NCBI GenBank assembly: GCA_036850595.1
Contig: CM072168.1
Coordinates: 14,065,982 to 14,129,981, forward strand
Source: Rhyacichthys aspro
Taxonomy: Eukaryota > Chordata > Actinopteri > Gobiiformes > Rhyacichthyidae
Length of the DNA: 64,000 nt
Reading direction: 5' to 3'
The notes beneath the pieces are model-generated. The model searched no databases. It saw only the letters and a list, made by a program, of their open reading frames with translations, and was not told the origin of the DNA. Shown in pieces: positions 12,861-24,755 of the stretch. The translations under genes and the position numbers were made by a program. The first letter of the stretch is position 1; every line of letters starts with the position of its first letter.

Positions 12861-15110
12861 TTAGCACAAAATGCACCCACACTTCTTTTTCTTTTTCAAA
12901 TTACTGCTCTTGTTTTCTGTGGCACACTGCTCGTCGCTACAGTGACTTGGTGCAGTTTCATCTGAGGCTGAATTTGACATGGTGTTTGAAGTAGTGGGTG
13001 ACTCAGGAGGAAAGCTCACCTTAAAATTCACCTCCTCTTTTTCATTTTGAACATCCTTTTCATGGCCGTCTCTATTTACCTGCCTAACCCTGGTAGTAGT
13101 AGTAGTAATAGTAGTACTTTTAGTAGTTTTATCACTTTTGACTTTGACCCCGCCCCGAGCACCTGATAAATAGTCGTTAGCAGCTACTCTCTGCTGGGCC
13201 TCCAATTCCGACAGACTGTACGCCATGGCCATCTGCAGATCTTCATCGTCTTCATCATCCAGACTGTCACCCAGTAAATCACTATAGTTGTAAAACGGAG
13301 CTGAGCTGAATGATCGGTTTGTCCCCGCGGAGTGAGGGCTGTGGCGGGATCTTTCAGGGTCACTGGGAGGTCTGTTGTGTTGGAGCTGAGGCTCCTGCGG
13401 CTGACCCTCTCTTTTGCTCAGCTCCAGAGCGAGAGCCATTTCATCCTCCACACCTGCAACAACAAAAGTCCAGCTGTGTAAGTGTGCTAGTAAGAGAAAG
13501 TTAACTAACACATACAATTTAAAAGAAATATCCAGAGTGGCAGCTTGAGGCTTGTTTTAATGAATTTTCAGACCATATATTAGAGCTAAAAAGTCACATA
13601 GTGTTGCTTTATGCATTCGTCAATCCCTCTATTGTTTGTAACCTTACCATTTATTAAAACAGACTTCAAAACCCCATCCTCCTCAATTTCGACTCTCTCC
13701 TGTCCATTCTCTTTTATCCTGAAAGACAAGTGGAACGCGAAAGTTTAAAATAAAAACAGGATTTTATGGTAAAGCAGTAATAAACAGAGACTCCTTTGTG
13801 ACGAAATAATTAGTTATATAGTTTTGTTTGTTGTCCATGGCTCCCACAATTTCCAGTTTTGCACAGAATTATGTATTATTACTATTTTGCAACATTTGGT
13901 TTTTGGATTTAAATGTTAAAAATCCTAAAGCACTATGTGGAGCAGAATGTACCTGAAGTAAAGTGCTTTAAATACAGTATATTACACTTCAAATGTTAGG
14001 TAACAAGGTAAGGGCTTGACATACTTTTTTGTTGTTGTGCGTTTGCCATTTACGATACGAGTAGTGGTAGAAACTGATTTAAAGTTGCCCATTCCTCCAC
14101 CCAGGCTGTCCATCCCGTTCAGACCACCCACCGAAGAAAAGGATGTGAAATCCACTGGAAAAGTTAAAAAAAAAAAAATCACTACTTGCTGGATGCTGTG
14201 GTCTCAGTAAGTTAGAATTTATATGTAATGAAAATGTTTACCTCCTGCTGAGGGAAAGGAGAAGAACCTACTGGGGCCCATCCGAGAAGATGAACCAAAT
14301 GCTGAGAAGTCATCTAAAACAGGAAATAGGGAAAACCAAATACATATGCCAAATACATTTATGATATTAGGGCATAGGGGCATTAGGGACATATAGTAAT
14401 ACTTACCAAAAAAGCTAGCAAAGGGGTCCTGGCCTCCAAAAAACTCCTTGAACACATCATCTGGATTGCGGAATGTGAAAGTAAATCCTTGGAAATCTGA
14501 GAAGTCTGCACTGGAGGACCCTGCAAAAAAATGGACTCAATGAGTGTTGAAAAATAAAAACAACAAAAAAGTAAGCTTAATGTTATAATTTACCTGTGTG
14601 TCTCGTAGGATCATTTCCGTATCTGTCATAAGCATCACGTTTAGTCTCTACGCAATGAGAAAAGAATGACCAGTATTAAAACCACATAAAATCAACATGT
14701 CAATAAAAGGTACAAAATACATCAATTAGAACATGAATTTTAAAAGTGAACAAACAACAACAACAATGTGTTTTCTTACTGTCAGACAAAACTTCATATG
14801 CTTCAGCGAGTTCTTTAAACTTTTTCTCTGCTTCATCCTTGTTGTCGGGGTTTTTGTCTGGGTGCCATTTCAGGGCCAGTTTCCTGTACCTAAACATTAA
14901 ATGAGAGTGTGTACAAGTAAAACCAGATATTCTGTATGCCTCTATCATTTTAATGGCTATTTAAGTTGTATTAAAGTTGTTTTTTTATTTCTATGAAACA
15001 TATTTGACCCTTTATATAGTATAGAGAGTATCATTTTGAACTCACGCCTTCTTGATGTCCTCCTGTGAGGCTGTTTTGGGCACTCCCAGGATTTTATAGT
15101 AGTCTACCAT
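12861..15110 (-). CDS. dnajb2: DnaJ/Hsp40 co-chaperone B2 (HSJ1)
   Basis: This gene encodes an Hsp70 co-chaperone that delivers ubiquitinated clients for degradation. Coding exons in transcript order: 15110-15046, 14889-14780, 14647-14594, 14520-14407, 14313-14242, 14154-14025, 13718-13648, 13453-12861. The phase is intact and the product is 402 aa. The start ATG (15110-15108) opens MVDYYKILGVPKTA. The J domain has the HPD motif (LKWHPDKNPDNKDEAEKK). A G/F-rich linker with DPFASFF follows, then the conserved STTTRIVNGKR block. The last exon has two ubiquitin-interacting motifs, one around DEMALALELSKREG and one around EDLQMAMAYSLSELEA. The C-terminus is poly-lysine then CGCILC, a CaaX-like prenylation signal resembling that of the long mammalian isoform. 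The gene is convergent with ptprn, as in mammals. Confidence 0.96.
13548..13613. mobile_element. Degraded MITE end
   Basis: In the last dnajb2 intron, the end (aaaaagtcacatagtgttgc) closely resembles the right terminus of the MITE at 32524-32853 (aaaaagttacacagtgctgc), and the preceding 40 bases align loosely. The opposite end is not recognisable, so this looks like a truncated relic. Confidence 0.5.
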
Positions 15111-15136
15111 GTTCACTACTGTCTCTCCTCACTGCT

Positions 15137-16210
15137 CCTAAAAAACACATCAGAATAATTAACTGATAAAATGTTAATATGCCAGCTACAGTTGCTGAGA
15201 CTACTAACCTGAAAAGGCTAAAAATGTTGGATTGTTTTACATTATGTTCGGGGGTCTTACTCTTTCTTTACTTAACTAACAAACCTCTTTGTGTAATATA
15301 CATTTCTAAGACTGTCAATGAGTTTGTACTTTCCATATAATTAAAGATTAATTAAAAATAGCTTGAAGTAAAGAAATTACCGCAGAAACACATGTTTATG
15401 TTCTTAAATCAACAGTTTTTATTTGAATAAACCACACTCTGTTTGGGCTACAGTGTCCACTAAGGCCACTGTATCCCCTGTGTTCTAACCCTCATGCCAA
15501 TCTCATTAGTGGGCTGCACACTTTGACCAAGGGGACTTCCAAAGTGACCTAAAACAACTAAACTTAACTTTTAATGCGCCATGACGAGGACATGCAATCA
15601 CACGAGTATTATTACTATGTTATTTCGAGCATCATGGCATTTGTCTGTCAGGCTGCTACACGACAGTTAACCAAGGCTAGTTAAAACTATACGGGTCTGT
15701 TAATCTGCACCAGAAAGCACCATAGGCTACACGACCAAAACGTTATAGGGAGGTTTTTTCCTGACACAACATCTCCAAATATGGGTACATTTAGCGTGTG
15801 TTAGCCCTATGGAGGCATCTGTTCACTGTGCTAAAGACAACTTGGGAGCATGCAACAGACCTACCGTTTACGCCTCTCTCGGGCCAAGTTTACCCCGTGT
15901 CCAGGATAATGACAACAGCAGCGCTTCCCGTTATTCCTGACGCCCTCGTACTGTATCAGCCTGACCCGCTACCGCCCTGCACCAAATGTTATAACAAAGT
16001 ACCGTTGTTCCTCCGTGGTCTACTCCACAGTTCCCAAAAGAATAACAAGCATTGGGCAGCCCCTGCTCCGTCAGCCTGGCCCTGCAAGGCGCGCAGCGTC
16101 ACCGTCAGCTGAGAGAAAAAATAGAGCGTCTGGAAGCTGCCAGTGTTTTTACGCGGCACAGGCTCCGCCCTGAGTCTGCTTTGCTCTCGAGCTCTGCGAT
16201 AATGGCCTCT
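15137..16210 (-). promoter_or_regulatory. dnajb2 5' region: UTR intron, candidate leader exon and CpG-rich promoter
   Basis: An acceptor (tttttag, minus strand) lies just before 15137, so the ATG exon begins with a short 5' UTR. A good minus-strand donor (CG|gtaggtc) at 15875/15874 marks a candidate non-coding leader exon ending at 15875. It lies in a CpG-enriched block (about 15860-16210) that is unusual for this AT-rich window and is probably the promoter. The leader exon's start is not determinable. No gene is seen in 15140-15860. Confidence 0.5.
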
Positions 16211-16596
16211 CTAATCAATACAACGGTCACTTTTGATCGCGACAGATTTGTGCTGTCACTAAGGTAAGGTGGAAAATATTCAAATTATATTACTAAGCAG
16301 AATCTAATGGGGTATAAACAGCACTTGTGCTTTTTTGTTGCCTGATACCGTAATAATGAGGTTAACTAGTTAAACCCAAACCACATAAAAGGGTAAATAA
16401 AAGCATAAGTCTTTGTATTTGAAAACCACAAAGCCTTCTGTAACAACACTGCTCTATAGCCTTACAAAGACAAAAAAGCTTTTTGTTCTGTGTATTTAAG
16501 TCTTTAAGGTGATATCTGTGAATCATCACCAGGATGACTAATCAACAAGTCTTGCCAAAGTAAAAAATACCTACAGTCTACTCAGATAGGTCAGTT

Positions 16597-16652
16597 GGGT
16601 TTGTAAGTACGTTTGCTGCCATCTGGGTTTGTAAGTACGTTTGCTGCCATCT
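16597..16652. repeat. 28-bp exact tandem duplication
   Basis: The 28-base unit starting gggtttgtaagtacgtttgc and ending tgccatct occurs twice without mismatch (16597-16624 and 16625-16652). Each copy ends in the first part of the CTCF-like motif, which is complete only after the second copy. Confidence 0.9.
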
Positions 16653-16657
16653 AGTGG
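16644..16657 (-). promoter_or_regulatory. Candidate CTCF motif
   Basis: The string CTGCCATCTAGTGG is the reverse complement of CCACTAGATGGCAG, a full match to the degenerate CTCF core CCASYAGRKGGCAG. It lies between dnajb2 and the tubulin cluster. Binding is inferred. Confidence 0.45.
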
Positions 16658-16885
16658 ACATTACGAAATGTTGCCAGAGAGTGTGGTCTGACCCAATATT
16701 TAAGTATATGAATTTGAGGAAACCTAAAAAGTTTTCAATGTGTTCATTGAGACTGTGCTTTTTGCTGCTACTTAAAACCTGCCTGTTATTTTTTGTTTGG
16801 TGGGTGTATAGGCAAATGTAATAATGATAACATAATTGAATGTGTTTAAGTTAGAAAATACGACAGAATGATTTCAAAGAGGACT

Positions 16886-16891
16886 TTTATT
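16886..16891 (-). promoter_or_regulatory. Poly(A) signal, first alpha-tubulin
   Basis: AATAAA on the minus strand, about 110 nt after the stop codon of the tubulin ending at 17000. Confidence 0.6.
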
Positions 16892-16999
16892 CATAATACT
16901 GTCATATCACCATCACAGTTATCAGAGTGTTGCTGGGAATGTGTTATGTTGTTGATAACTTTAGGAATTTGATGACAAAGCTTGATGATGTTTCATCCT

Positions 17000-19588
17000 T
17001 TAATATTCCTCGCCTTCTTCATCCTCGTCTCCCATGCTGTCAGTGCCCACCTCTTCATAATCCTTCTCCAGGGCAGCCATGTCTTCTCTGGCCTCTGAGA
17101 ACTCACCCTCCTCCATGCCCTCCCCAACATACCAGTGGACAAAGGCTCTCTTGGCATACATCAGATCAAACTTGTGGTCCAGTCGGGCCCAGGCCTCGGC
17201 GATGGCTGTAGTGTTGCTCAGCATGCACACGGCCCTCTGCACCTTGGCCAGGTCTCCACCAGGAACCACTGTCGGAGGCTGATAGTTGATGCCTACCTTG
17301 AAACCAGTAGGGCACCAGTCCACAAACTGGATGGTGCGTTTGGTCTTGATGGCAGCAATAGCAGAGTTGACATCTTTGGGAACAACATCACCTCGATACA
17401 GAAGACAGCAGGCCATGTATTTACCATGACGAGGATCACACTTCACCATCTGATTAGCTGGTTCAAAGCAGGCATTGGTGATGTCAGCCACTGAGAGCTG
17501 CTCATGGTAGGCTTTCTCAGCAGAGATGACTGGGGCATAAGTGGCAAGAGGGAAGTGGATACGAGGGTAAGGCACCAAGTTGGTCTGGAACTCTGTCAGA
17601 TCTACATTCAGGGCTCCGTCGAAGCGCAGTGAGGCTGTGATGGAAGACACAATCTGGCCAATAAGCCTGTTCAGGTTGGTGTAGGTGGGTCTCTCAATGT
17701 CTAGGTTCCTGCGGCAGATGTCGTAGATGGCCTCATTGTCCACCATGAAGGCACAGTCGGAGTGCTCCAGGGTCGTGTGAGTGGTGAGGATGGAGTTGTA
17801 TGGCTCCACTACTGCAGTGGATACTTGAGGGGCGGGGTAGACAGCAAATTCAAGTTTGGATTTCTTCCCATAATCGACTGAGAGCCTTTCCATCAACAGA
17901 GAAGTAAAACCAGAGCCAGTTCCTCCACCAAAAGAGTGGAAGATGAGGAATCCCTGTAGGCCTGTGCATTGGTCAGCCTAAAATAAAAGATTACAATGTG
18001 TTTCTTGTTTTTTTAGTAGTGCAGTAAAGTCAAAGTAATTTACTTTAATGTGCTTTGCTATAGTAAAGTAAAAATACTTGCTCACATAGACAGCTTACCA
18101 GTTTACGTGTCCTATCAAGGACCAGGTCAATGATCTCTTTGCCAATGGTGTAGTGTCCACGGGCGTAGTTGTTGGCAGCATCCTCTTTTCCTGTGATCAG
18201 TTGCTCAGGGTGAAACAACTGTCGGTAGGTTCCTGTTCGAACCTCATCTAAAGAACAGATCATTTGTCATGATTAAAACTGGGACATTAATACACATGTA
18301 ATATTTTAATTTTTTGTTGACAATTACCAATGACAGTTGGTTCCAGATCCACAAAGATGGCTCTTGGAACATGTTTTCCTGCTCCTGTTTCACTGAAGAA
18401 GGTGTTGAAGGAGTCATCACCTCCTCCAATAGTCTTATCAGAGGGCATCTGACCATCAGGCTGGATCCCATGCTCCAGACAGTACAGTTCCCAACATGCA
18501 TTCCCCATCTGGGCGCCAGCTTGGCCAACGTGCATAGAGATACACTCACGCTGCAAAAGACGAAAGTGATTTTACATCTAAGAGGCTACCAACTAAAAAG
18601 AAAAAAGGGAATGTTAAACAATGTTAATAGACATTATTAACACTGTTTACCATTTAAATCATTTTGGAAAAAATGTATCTACAGGTTTTTATGTTTGTAG
18701 AGAAATGTATTGTTTCATGTGAAAACTCTGAGAGCTCCATGTTTTAGATATGCCTCACTAAACCTTACCCCAGTGTGACTAAGTGGCTTAGAATGTGAGG
18801 TTCATTATGGCCAAGGTAGCACCCTTTGGTAACATATGTAGCTACTGGTCTAACTCTTTTTAATGGAATTTTGAAAAGTATGTATGAGACAGGAAGGCCA
18901 TTACTGGAGAAAATGGAAACGCCAACCTCCACACCCACTTTTCATTTCTGCACCTCCTCCTCCTCGTCTCCACCCCTCTTGCAGCCCTCCCCCATCCTGT
19001 TCTGTCCAGCTGCAGTAGTGCTGTGTAACTCTCGCGGATGTCCCCCTCCCTCTTCTTCTAAATCTCTCTCAAATGAAAAACTCCCAACAGCTGCAAAATG
19101 GCTTCCAACTAACTCAAACAGTCTGGGCCATGACCACTCCTCTTTTCTGTCTCATTTCAATCCATCCCCCACTGCCACGATTACTCAGACCATTCCTTTA
19201 CAGAAGTATCTCAAACAAAACTTTAGATGACTGCTCTTTTTTTATAATTTTGCCAGACTTAGTCTGTCCAAAAAGTACACAAATCAGACAGGACTAAGTG
19301 CCTGTCATCTGACCTATATTCCCCAGAAGCAGATAAATTAAGCCTAATTTGTCAGCCTTTTATGTCTCACTAGACATTAAAAGTGTTCAACAAAACCAGC
19401 CAACAGAAATTAGATATAAGATTGCTTTTGTGTCAGCAGGTTTCACTCTAGAGCTGAGGCCTTATCAGCAGTAAAGAGTCTTGTTATGTAATCAGTCTAT
19501 TGCAAAGAATCAGAGACAGACAAAGACAGAAAAGACTATGAGAAAGAAAAATACAAGGATACATCATCAGCTGTAAGCTACTTACCAT
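17000..19588 (-). CDS. Alpha-tubulin, tuba4 type, copy 1 (position of TUBA4B)
   Basis: This gene encodes a GTP-binding alpha subunit of microtubules. Exons: 19588-19586 (ATG only), 18550-18328, 18247-18099, 17977-17000, giving 450 aa, the usual family length. The ATG-only first exon is the normal vertebrate alpha-tubulin arrangement. The N-terminus is MRECISMHVGQAGAQMGN. Lys40 sits in the standard acetylation loop (MPSDKTIGGG). The tubulin signature GGGTGSG and the C-terminal EEGEEY with detyrosinatable Tyr are present. A TATA box lies about 80 bp upstream. The tail YEEVGTDSMGDED and the MPSDKTIGGG loop resemble TUBA4-type more than TUBA1 or TUBA8. Between dnajb2 and a divergent tubulin, it occupies the slot of human TUBA4B. 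Most of its exons, and intron 2, are nearly identical to copy 2 (20914-22566). Confidence 0.96.
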
Positions 19589-19664
19589 TTTGTCTGCTTG
19601 TCCTTTGACTAACGTGAAGGATTCAGACACAAGGCAGAAGTGTGGAGGAGAGGCAGAGCCAGGG

Positions 19665-19672
19665 TTTATATA
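19665..19672 (-). promoter_or_regulatory. TATA box of alpha-tubulin copy 1
   Basis: TATATAAA on the minus strand, about 77 bp upstream of the ATG at 19588. The distance fits a short 5' UTR before the ATG-only exon. Confidence 0.75.
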
Positions 19673-20913
19673 TGCAAGGATGTGGAGGGGGCAGGCAGGA
19701 AACCACAGTAAGCAGCTGCATTGCTCATTGGCGGGAGAGGTTTGCAGTTTAAAAAAAAAAAAGAAAAAAAAAAAAGAGGGAAGTCCCTAATAATGTTTGT
19801 CGTTAATGTTATCTGGCTTTACAGTTGTCCGCCTTTTTTCAGTTTGAATCAGCTTCAGGTTTGATCAAATTAAACAAGTAGTAAGTAAGTAAGCTTTTTT
19901 AAATTAGAATTGCATTTTGCCAGTGCAGAACAGTTGCACATTTAAGGTGCAGACTTCACAAAGTTTTGCTGAGTTCTTGCTTCTGATTGCCTAAAAAAAC
20001 ATGTTGAAAAGCAGAGGGACATCTGTGTTACTTTTGAACACTATTGTCCTTTTTTTTCAAACATTGTGCAGCATGTAAACACTTCTCGGTAATGTCAGGG
20101 AGAGTTTATAATTAATATTATGGATGTTCACATAACATACATGTAAAGTTAACTTCTGTTCACACCATAGCATCTATTTAACATGTATAAAGCATAACAG
20201 AGCAAATTAAGGCATATTTGTTTTATTCTCAAAGTGTAAATGAAAGTTTCATGCAGATACAGTAAGGGTCTTAATCATGGTGTTTCAATACATAAAGTAT
20301 TCGACTATTTAAATAACAGACAGAGATAATTAAAACGTGGTTAAAATAAAAACAAACTGTGGACTTGTTTAACTTTTCAAAAGCCTTCTTAGGATCACAG
20401 AGTCATAATTCGTGAGTAAATGGGATCTCATTGTTGCTGTAAGCGGCTCTGCACAAACAACACGGCCCAGTCTCTTAGTCATTTCTCTTCCTCTCGCTCT
20501 CACAAAGTCACAGCTGAATGGTACATAGAAACTGACATAGGAGCCCTTTCATAACTAGCATTCCACATGGGAGAGCATATAGTGGGGGGAGGTGCACAAA
20601 AGAGAGGGTCAGGTCTAGAGTTTCTGACACAGATAGCCCACTGTGGAACTATAGTCTATGACGCACTATTATTTTTTTCACACTATGATTTTGTATGCAT
20701 GCTAAAAATGTTTCATAAGCTGTGGTAAGTAATCATGTGTTATCAAGTTAAAAGTTATCATTTAAAATCTGATTAAAATTGGGCTATAGTTCTACATGCA
20801 GACTAACCACTGCCTTACCCTTATGTATGTGTGTTTTTTTTAACGTAACTCAGGACATAAATGCCTCTATAATCTATTGTAACTGATCACTGAATCTGTG
20901 TTAGTACTGTGAG
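19673..20913. other. Intergenic between tubulin copies 1 and 2
   Basis: No gene is seen. The region includes an interrupted A tract at 19749-19776 just upstream of the copy 1 promoter. A minus-strand AATAAA at 20222-20227 could serve copy 2, giving a 3' UTR of about 0.69 kb. Confidence 0.55.
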
Positions 20914-22566
20914 TTAGTACTCTTCCCCTTCATCTTCCTCTCCAATATTGTCTGCACCCACCTCTTCATAATCCTTCTCTAGGGCAGCTAAATCTTCTCT
21001 GGCCTCTGAGAACTCACCCTCCTCCATGCCCTCCCCAACATACCAGTGGACAAAGGCTCTCTTGGCATACATCAGATCAAACTTGTGGTCCAGTCGGGCC
21101 CAGGCCTCGGCGATGGCTGTAGTGTTGCTCAGCATGCACACGGCCCTCTGCACCTTGGCCAGGTCTCCACCAGGAACTACTGTCGGAGGCTGATAGTTGA
21201 TGCCTACCTTGAAACCAGTAGGGCACCAGTCCACAAACTGGATGGTGCGTTTGGTCTTGATGGCAGCAATAGCAGAGTTGACATCTTTGGGAACAACATC
21301 ACCTCGATACAGAAGACAGCAGGCCATGTATTTACCATGACGAGGATCACACTTCACCATCTGATTAGCTGGTTCAAAGCAGGTGTTAGTGATGTCAGCC
21401 ACAGAGAGCTGCTCATGGTAGGCTTTCTCAGCAGAGATGACTGGGGCATAAGTGGCAAGAGGGAAGTGGATACGAGGGTAAGGCACCAAGTTGGTCTGGA
21501 ACTCTGTCAGATCTACATTCAGGGCTCCGTCGAAGCGCAGTGAGGCTGTGATGGAAGACACAATCTGGCCAATAAGCCTGTTCAGGTTGGTGTAGGTGGG
21601 TCTCTCAATGTCTAGGTTCCTGCGGCAGATGTCGTAGATGGCCTCATTGTCCACCATGAAGGCACAGTCGGAGTGCTCCAGGGTCGTGTGAGTGGTGAGG
21701 ATGGAGTTGTATGGCTCCACTACTGCAGTGGATACTTGAGGGGCGGGGTAGATGGCGAATTCAAGCTTGGACTTTTTACCATAATCAACAGAGAGCCTTT
21801 CCATCAACAGAGAAGTAAAACCAGAGCCAGTTCCTCCACCAAAAGAGTGGAAGATGAGGAATCCCTGTAGGCCTGTGCATTGGTCAGCCTGTGAAGTTAA
21901 AAGCACACACAAACTTGACAACTAAAATGTTACTTCTTCACAAATAAAGCACACATAATCTTGACTAACCAGTTTACGTGTCCTGTCGAGAACCACATCA
22001 ATGATCTCTTTGCCAATGGTGTAGTGTCCACGGGCGTAGTTGTTGGCAGCATCCTCTTTTCCTGTGATCAGTTGCTCAGGGTGAAACAACTGTCGGTAGG
22101 TTCCTGTTCGAACCTCATCTAAAGAACAGATCATTTGTCATGATTAAAACTGGGACATTTATACACATGTAATATTTTAGTTTTTTGTTGACAATTACCA
22201 ATGACAGTTGGTTCCAGATCCACAAAGATGGCTCTTGGAACATGTTTTCCTGCTCCTGTTTCACTGAAGAAGGTGTTGAAGGAGTCATCACCTCCTCCAA
22301 TAGTCTTATCAGAGGGCATCTGACCATCAGGCTGGATCCCATGCTCCAGACAGTACAGTTCCCAACATGCATTGCCAATTTGTGCCCCAGCTTGGCCAAC
22401 GTGGATAGAAATACATTCACGCTATGAAGAAAAAGTAATGAAGAATAATTACTTAAAGAATTAGAGCATTTTAAAGTAATGTTAGGTTTAAAAGTTTTGT
22501 TTCCATTTCTAAATCACATTGTGAGCCAATGCCAGTACAGTAAATGCCATTTAAATGCCTTACCAT
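20914..22566 (-). CDS. Alpha-tubulin, tuba4 type, copy 2 (tandem duplicate)
   Basis: Exons: 22566-22564 (ATG only), 22421-22199, 22118-21970, 21888-20914, giving 449 aa. The protein nearly matches copy 1: Lys40 loop MPSDKTIGGG, GGGTGSG signature, C-terminus EEDEGEEY. The main differences are in the N-terminal dozen or so residues (ISIHVGQAGAQIGN here) and in the acidic tail (YEEVGADNIGEEDEGEEY). The last exon differs from copy 1 at only a handful of bases over about 800, and the roughly 80-bp intron 2 is almost identical, whereas introns 1 and 3 and the flanks are unrelated. This points to recent sequence homogenisation. A donor GTTAGT (after 21970) replaces the GTAAGC of copy 1. A TATA box lies about 75 bp upstream of the ATG. 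Confidence 0.96.
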
Positions 22567-22640
22567 GGTTAAAGTGTTTCTTCTCCAATGTCCAGGTATC
22601 GGTGAGAAGATGTAGTGCTAAAGTCAGCTGTTACACTGCG

Positions 22641-22648
22641 TTTATATA
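22641..22648 (-). promoter_or_regulatory. TATA box of alpha-tubulin copy 2
   Basis: TATATAAA on the minus strand, about 75 bp upstream of the ATG at 22566, in the same place as in copy 1. Confidence 0.75.
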
Positions 22649-24540
22649 CCTGTAGCTTTGGGGTGGACAGTGATTTGATCTGAGTTGTAATCAGAGATCC
22701 CAGATGAGACCATGATAAGATCATCTGTTTGTCAAACATACACACAATGCAAAAAGAGGTCACCACCCTGTTTATTGTGTGAGTGCTTTGTACTACTTTG
22801 TGCACCTAATATTTCAGGAAGCAGAAGCAGTGCCAAGTATATGAGGAGGAAACACTTTTCTTCTTAAAAGTGAACCTGATAAATAAAAAAGATTTTCTGA
22901 ACATGTCAAATTTAATTTCCTGCACTGTTGCATTGTGCATCCGCCATAATGATAGGAAAAGAATTATTAACACAATTAAAAGCTGAAAATGTATTGTAAG
23001 TTATTTCTTAGGCGGACATGCAAAATATATTTGCATTAAACATTTAATTTGTATGTGTCTTGATATGATTAATGGTCTATGTCTATGTAATCTTAAAATC
23101 TAATGAAATATGTTGCCATTCTGCCATTTTCCCACACTTCTTCTGCTCTTTATAACGCAATACAATGTATATGGGACTTGCTCCTCCTGCCTTGTTAGCT
23201 CTTAACCCCTGGGGAACAATACAGAAACTGAATACTTATGAATCGTCTCTTACGGTATCAGCTGACTAAATAGAGTAAACAGCTATAGTGTCTTCATAAA
23301 CATTAAAAACAACAACCATTTAAGGAATCTTAGAGTCCATTAATCATTGTTACAGAAGACTACACTGGATTGCCATGCCATATCATGCCCACATAATAAT
23401 TCATATTGGAGTTAAGTATAATTATCTTAATAGTTGAGTTGCTGCTGAACGGCTGATACAAAGCCATTGCTTTAAGGCACAGTGCTCAGATGTTTGACAT
23501 TTAAAACATGTCGGACAGCTTTCAGAGCCAACAGTCTTTCAAACGAAGACATGTTCTCTGTGTAATCACCATCTTCTCAAAGCAGCCTGGTAAATTTGAT
23601 CCAAAGCCGGATCTTTAAGTCAAAGTTAGCTCTTGTGGCAACCATATGAGATTGATACTTTTTGTAATATGCACAATTCCTCCTCAGGTGATGTTACTCA
23701 TCTTTATGAACTCACCATAAGAAACTGTTACTTTGTGCCACACTTATTTCTCTCACACTCTTTTAGCTCTGAATCTTTGCAGAGCTATGTCATAAGCATT
23801 CCCCCCCCATTTTTTAGGTTACTATGCTAAAGGTGACTGATAACACATTCAAATAAAAGCTTAATATATTGTAAGAAAACTTTTATTCTCTATTGTAAGA
23901 AAACATACAATATATAAGTGATAACACATTTGAGCTTTATGTTTTTAGGACTTTACTGATACGTGCACGCTGAGAACTTATGACGTTATGACTTGCTTTT
24001 CGTCAAGTCAAGTGCGAGACACCGATGTTTAACATTTAACACAGTCGGCCTACAGCGTAGTGCATTTGTAACAGGCAGTACAAATATTATAAATGCACAC
24101 AGCCGCATAAGAAAGTCGGTCACCTTACTGCGCAGTATGTTCAGGTGCAGTTTGACACGTCATTTTCTATTTCGCCAACTCATGTGGAGTTGCTTTGTGG
24201 AAAAACTGCGACCTCTAGCGTTTGTAATGTGAAAATGACAGTGCATTTGGAAGAGCATTTGGAGGGCGTTGGAATTTCGATGTAACTGGTTTTCAAGATG
24301 TGCGTTTGGGCAACACTTCTTTGTTGACAGAACTGGATCTGCCCATCTAAAAAGATGATAATATTTGCTAAACAAGTAAGCTCAAACATATAGTTCAAGA
24401 TTGTAAAACTGTAAAAAAAAACAACAACTAATTAGCTATGTTCCAAGGAAGGCTAAATAAAACAAGCACATGCTGATGCAGGATATACACACTACTACCC
24501 GCGGTGCCCCTTGAGCACACCCTGAAATAAGCGCCTCTTT
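22649..24540. other. Divergent intergenic region between tubulin copies 2 and 3
   Basis: No gene is seen. At 23838-23930 there is a small repeat patch: tgataacacatt occurs at 23838-23849 and 23919-23930, and tattgtaagaaaac at 23867-23880 and 23891-23904. The promoter-like block for copy 3 starts near 24540. Confidence 0.5.
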
Positions 24541-24755
24541 ATGCGTCTTCTTCCAAACCAGTCGCTGCTCCAGAAGCGCGGGGCACGTCACTCAAAGTGG
24601 GCGTGGTGTGCAGCAGACTAAAATGTGACAGCTCCGCACCCACCTGGCAATGCTTTCCTACTCACTCGGACCACATTGACGGCCGCCGTGAGACGTGCAG
24701 AAAACCCACCTCAAGTTCTTTTTTTGTGCAAAGGAAATTCAGTTTAGAAGCCACA
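24540..24755 (+). promoter_or_regulatory. Promoter/5' UTR of alpha-tubulin copy 3
   Basis: G+C- and CpG-richer block directly upstream of the ATG-only exon. I see no TATA box at the expected spacing, unlike copies 1 and 2. Confidence 0.45.

Larger units (their letters stand above)
16211..16885. other. Intergenic, dnajb2 promoter to tubulin 3' end
   Basis: AT-rich sequence with no ORF of note. It holds the 28-bp tandem duplication at 16597-16652 and an adjoining CTCF-like motif. Confidence 0.6.

Noticed and set aside
16052..16267. Plus-strand ORF of 71 codons ending at a donor-like GTAAGG.
   Set aside because: It overlaps the CpG-rich dnajb2 promoter, has no recognisable domain, and no downstream plus-strand exon fits before the tubulins.
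18826..19230. 134-codon plus-strand ORF inside intron 1 of tubulin copy 1.
   Set aside because: Pro/Ser/Thr-rich translation of a C/T-rich tract with no family resemblance; the first in-frame ATG is weak.
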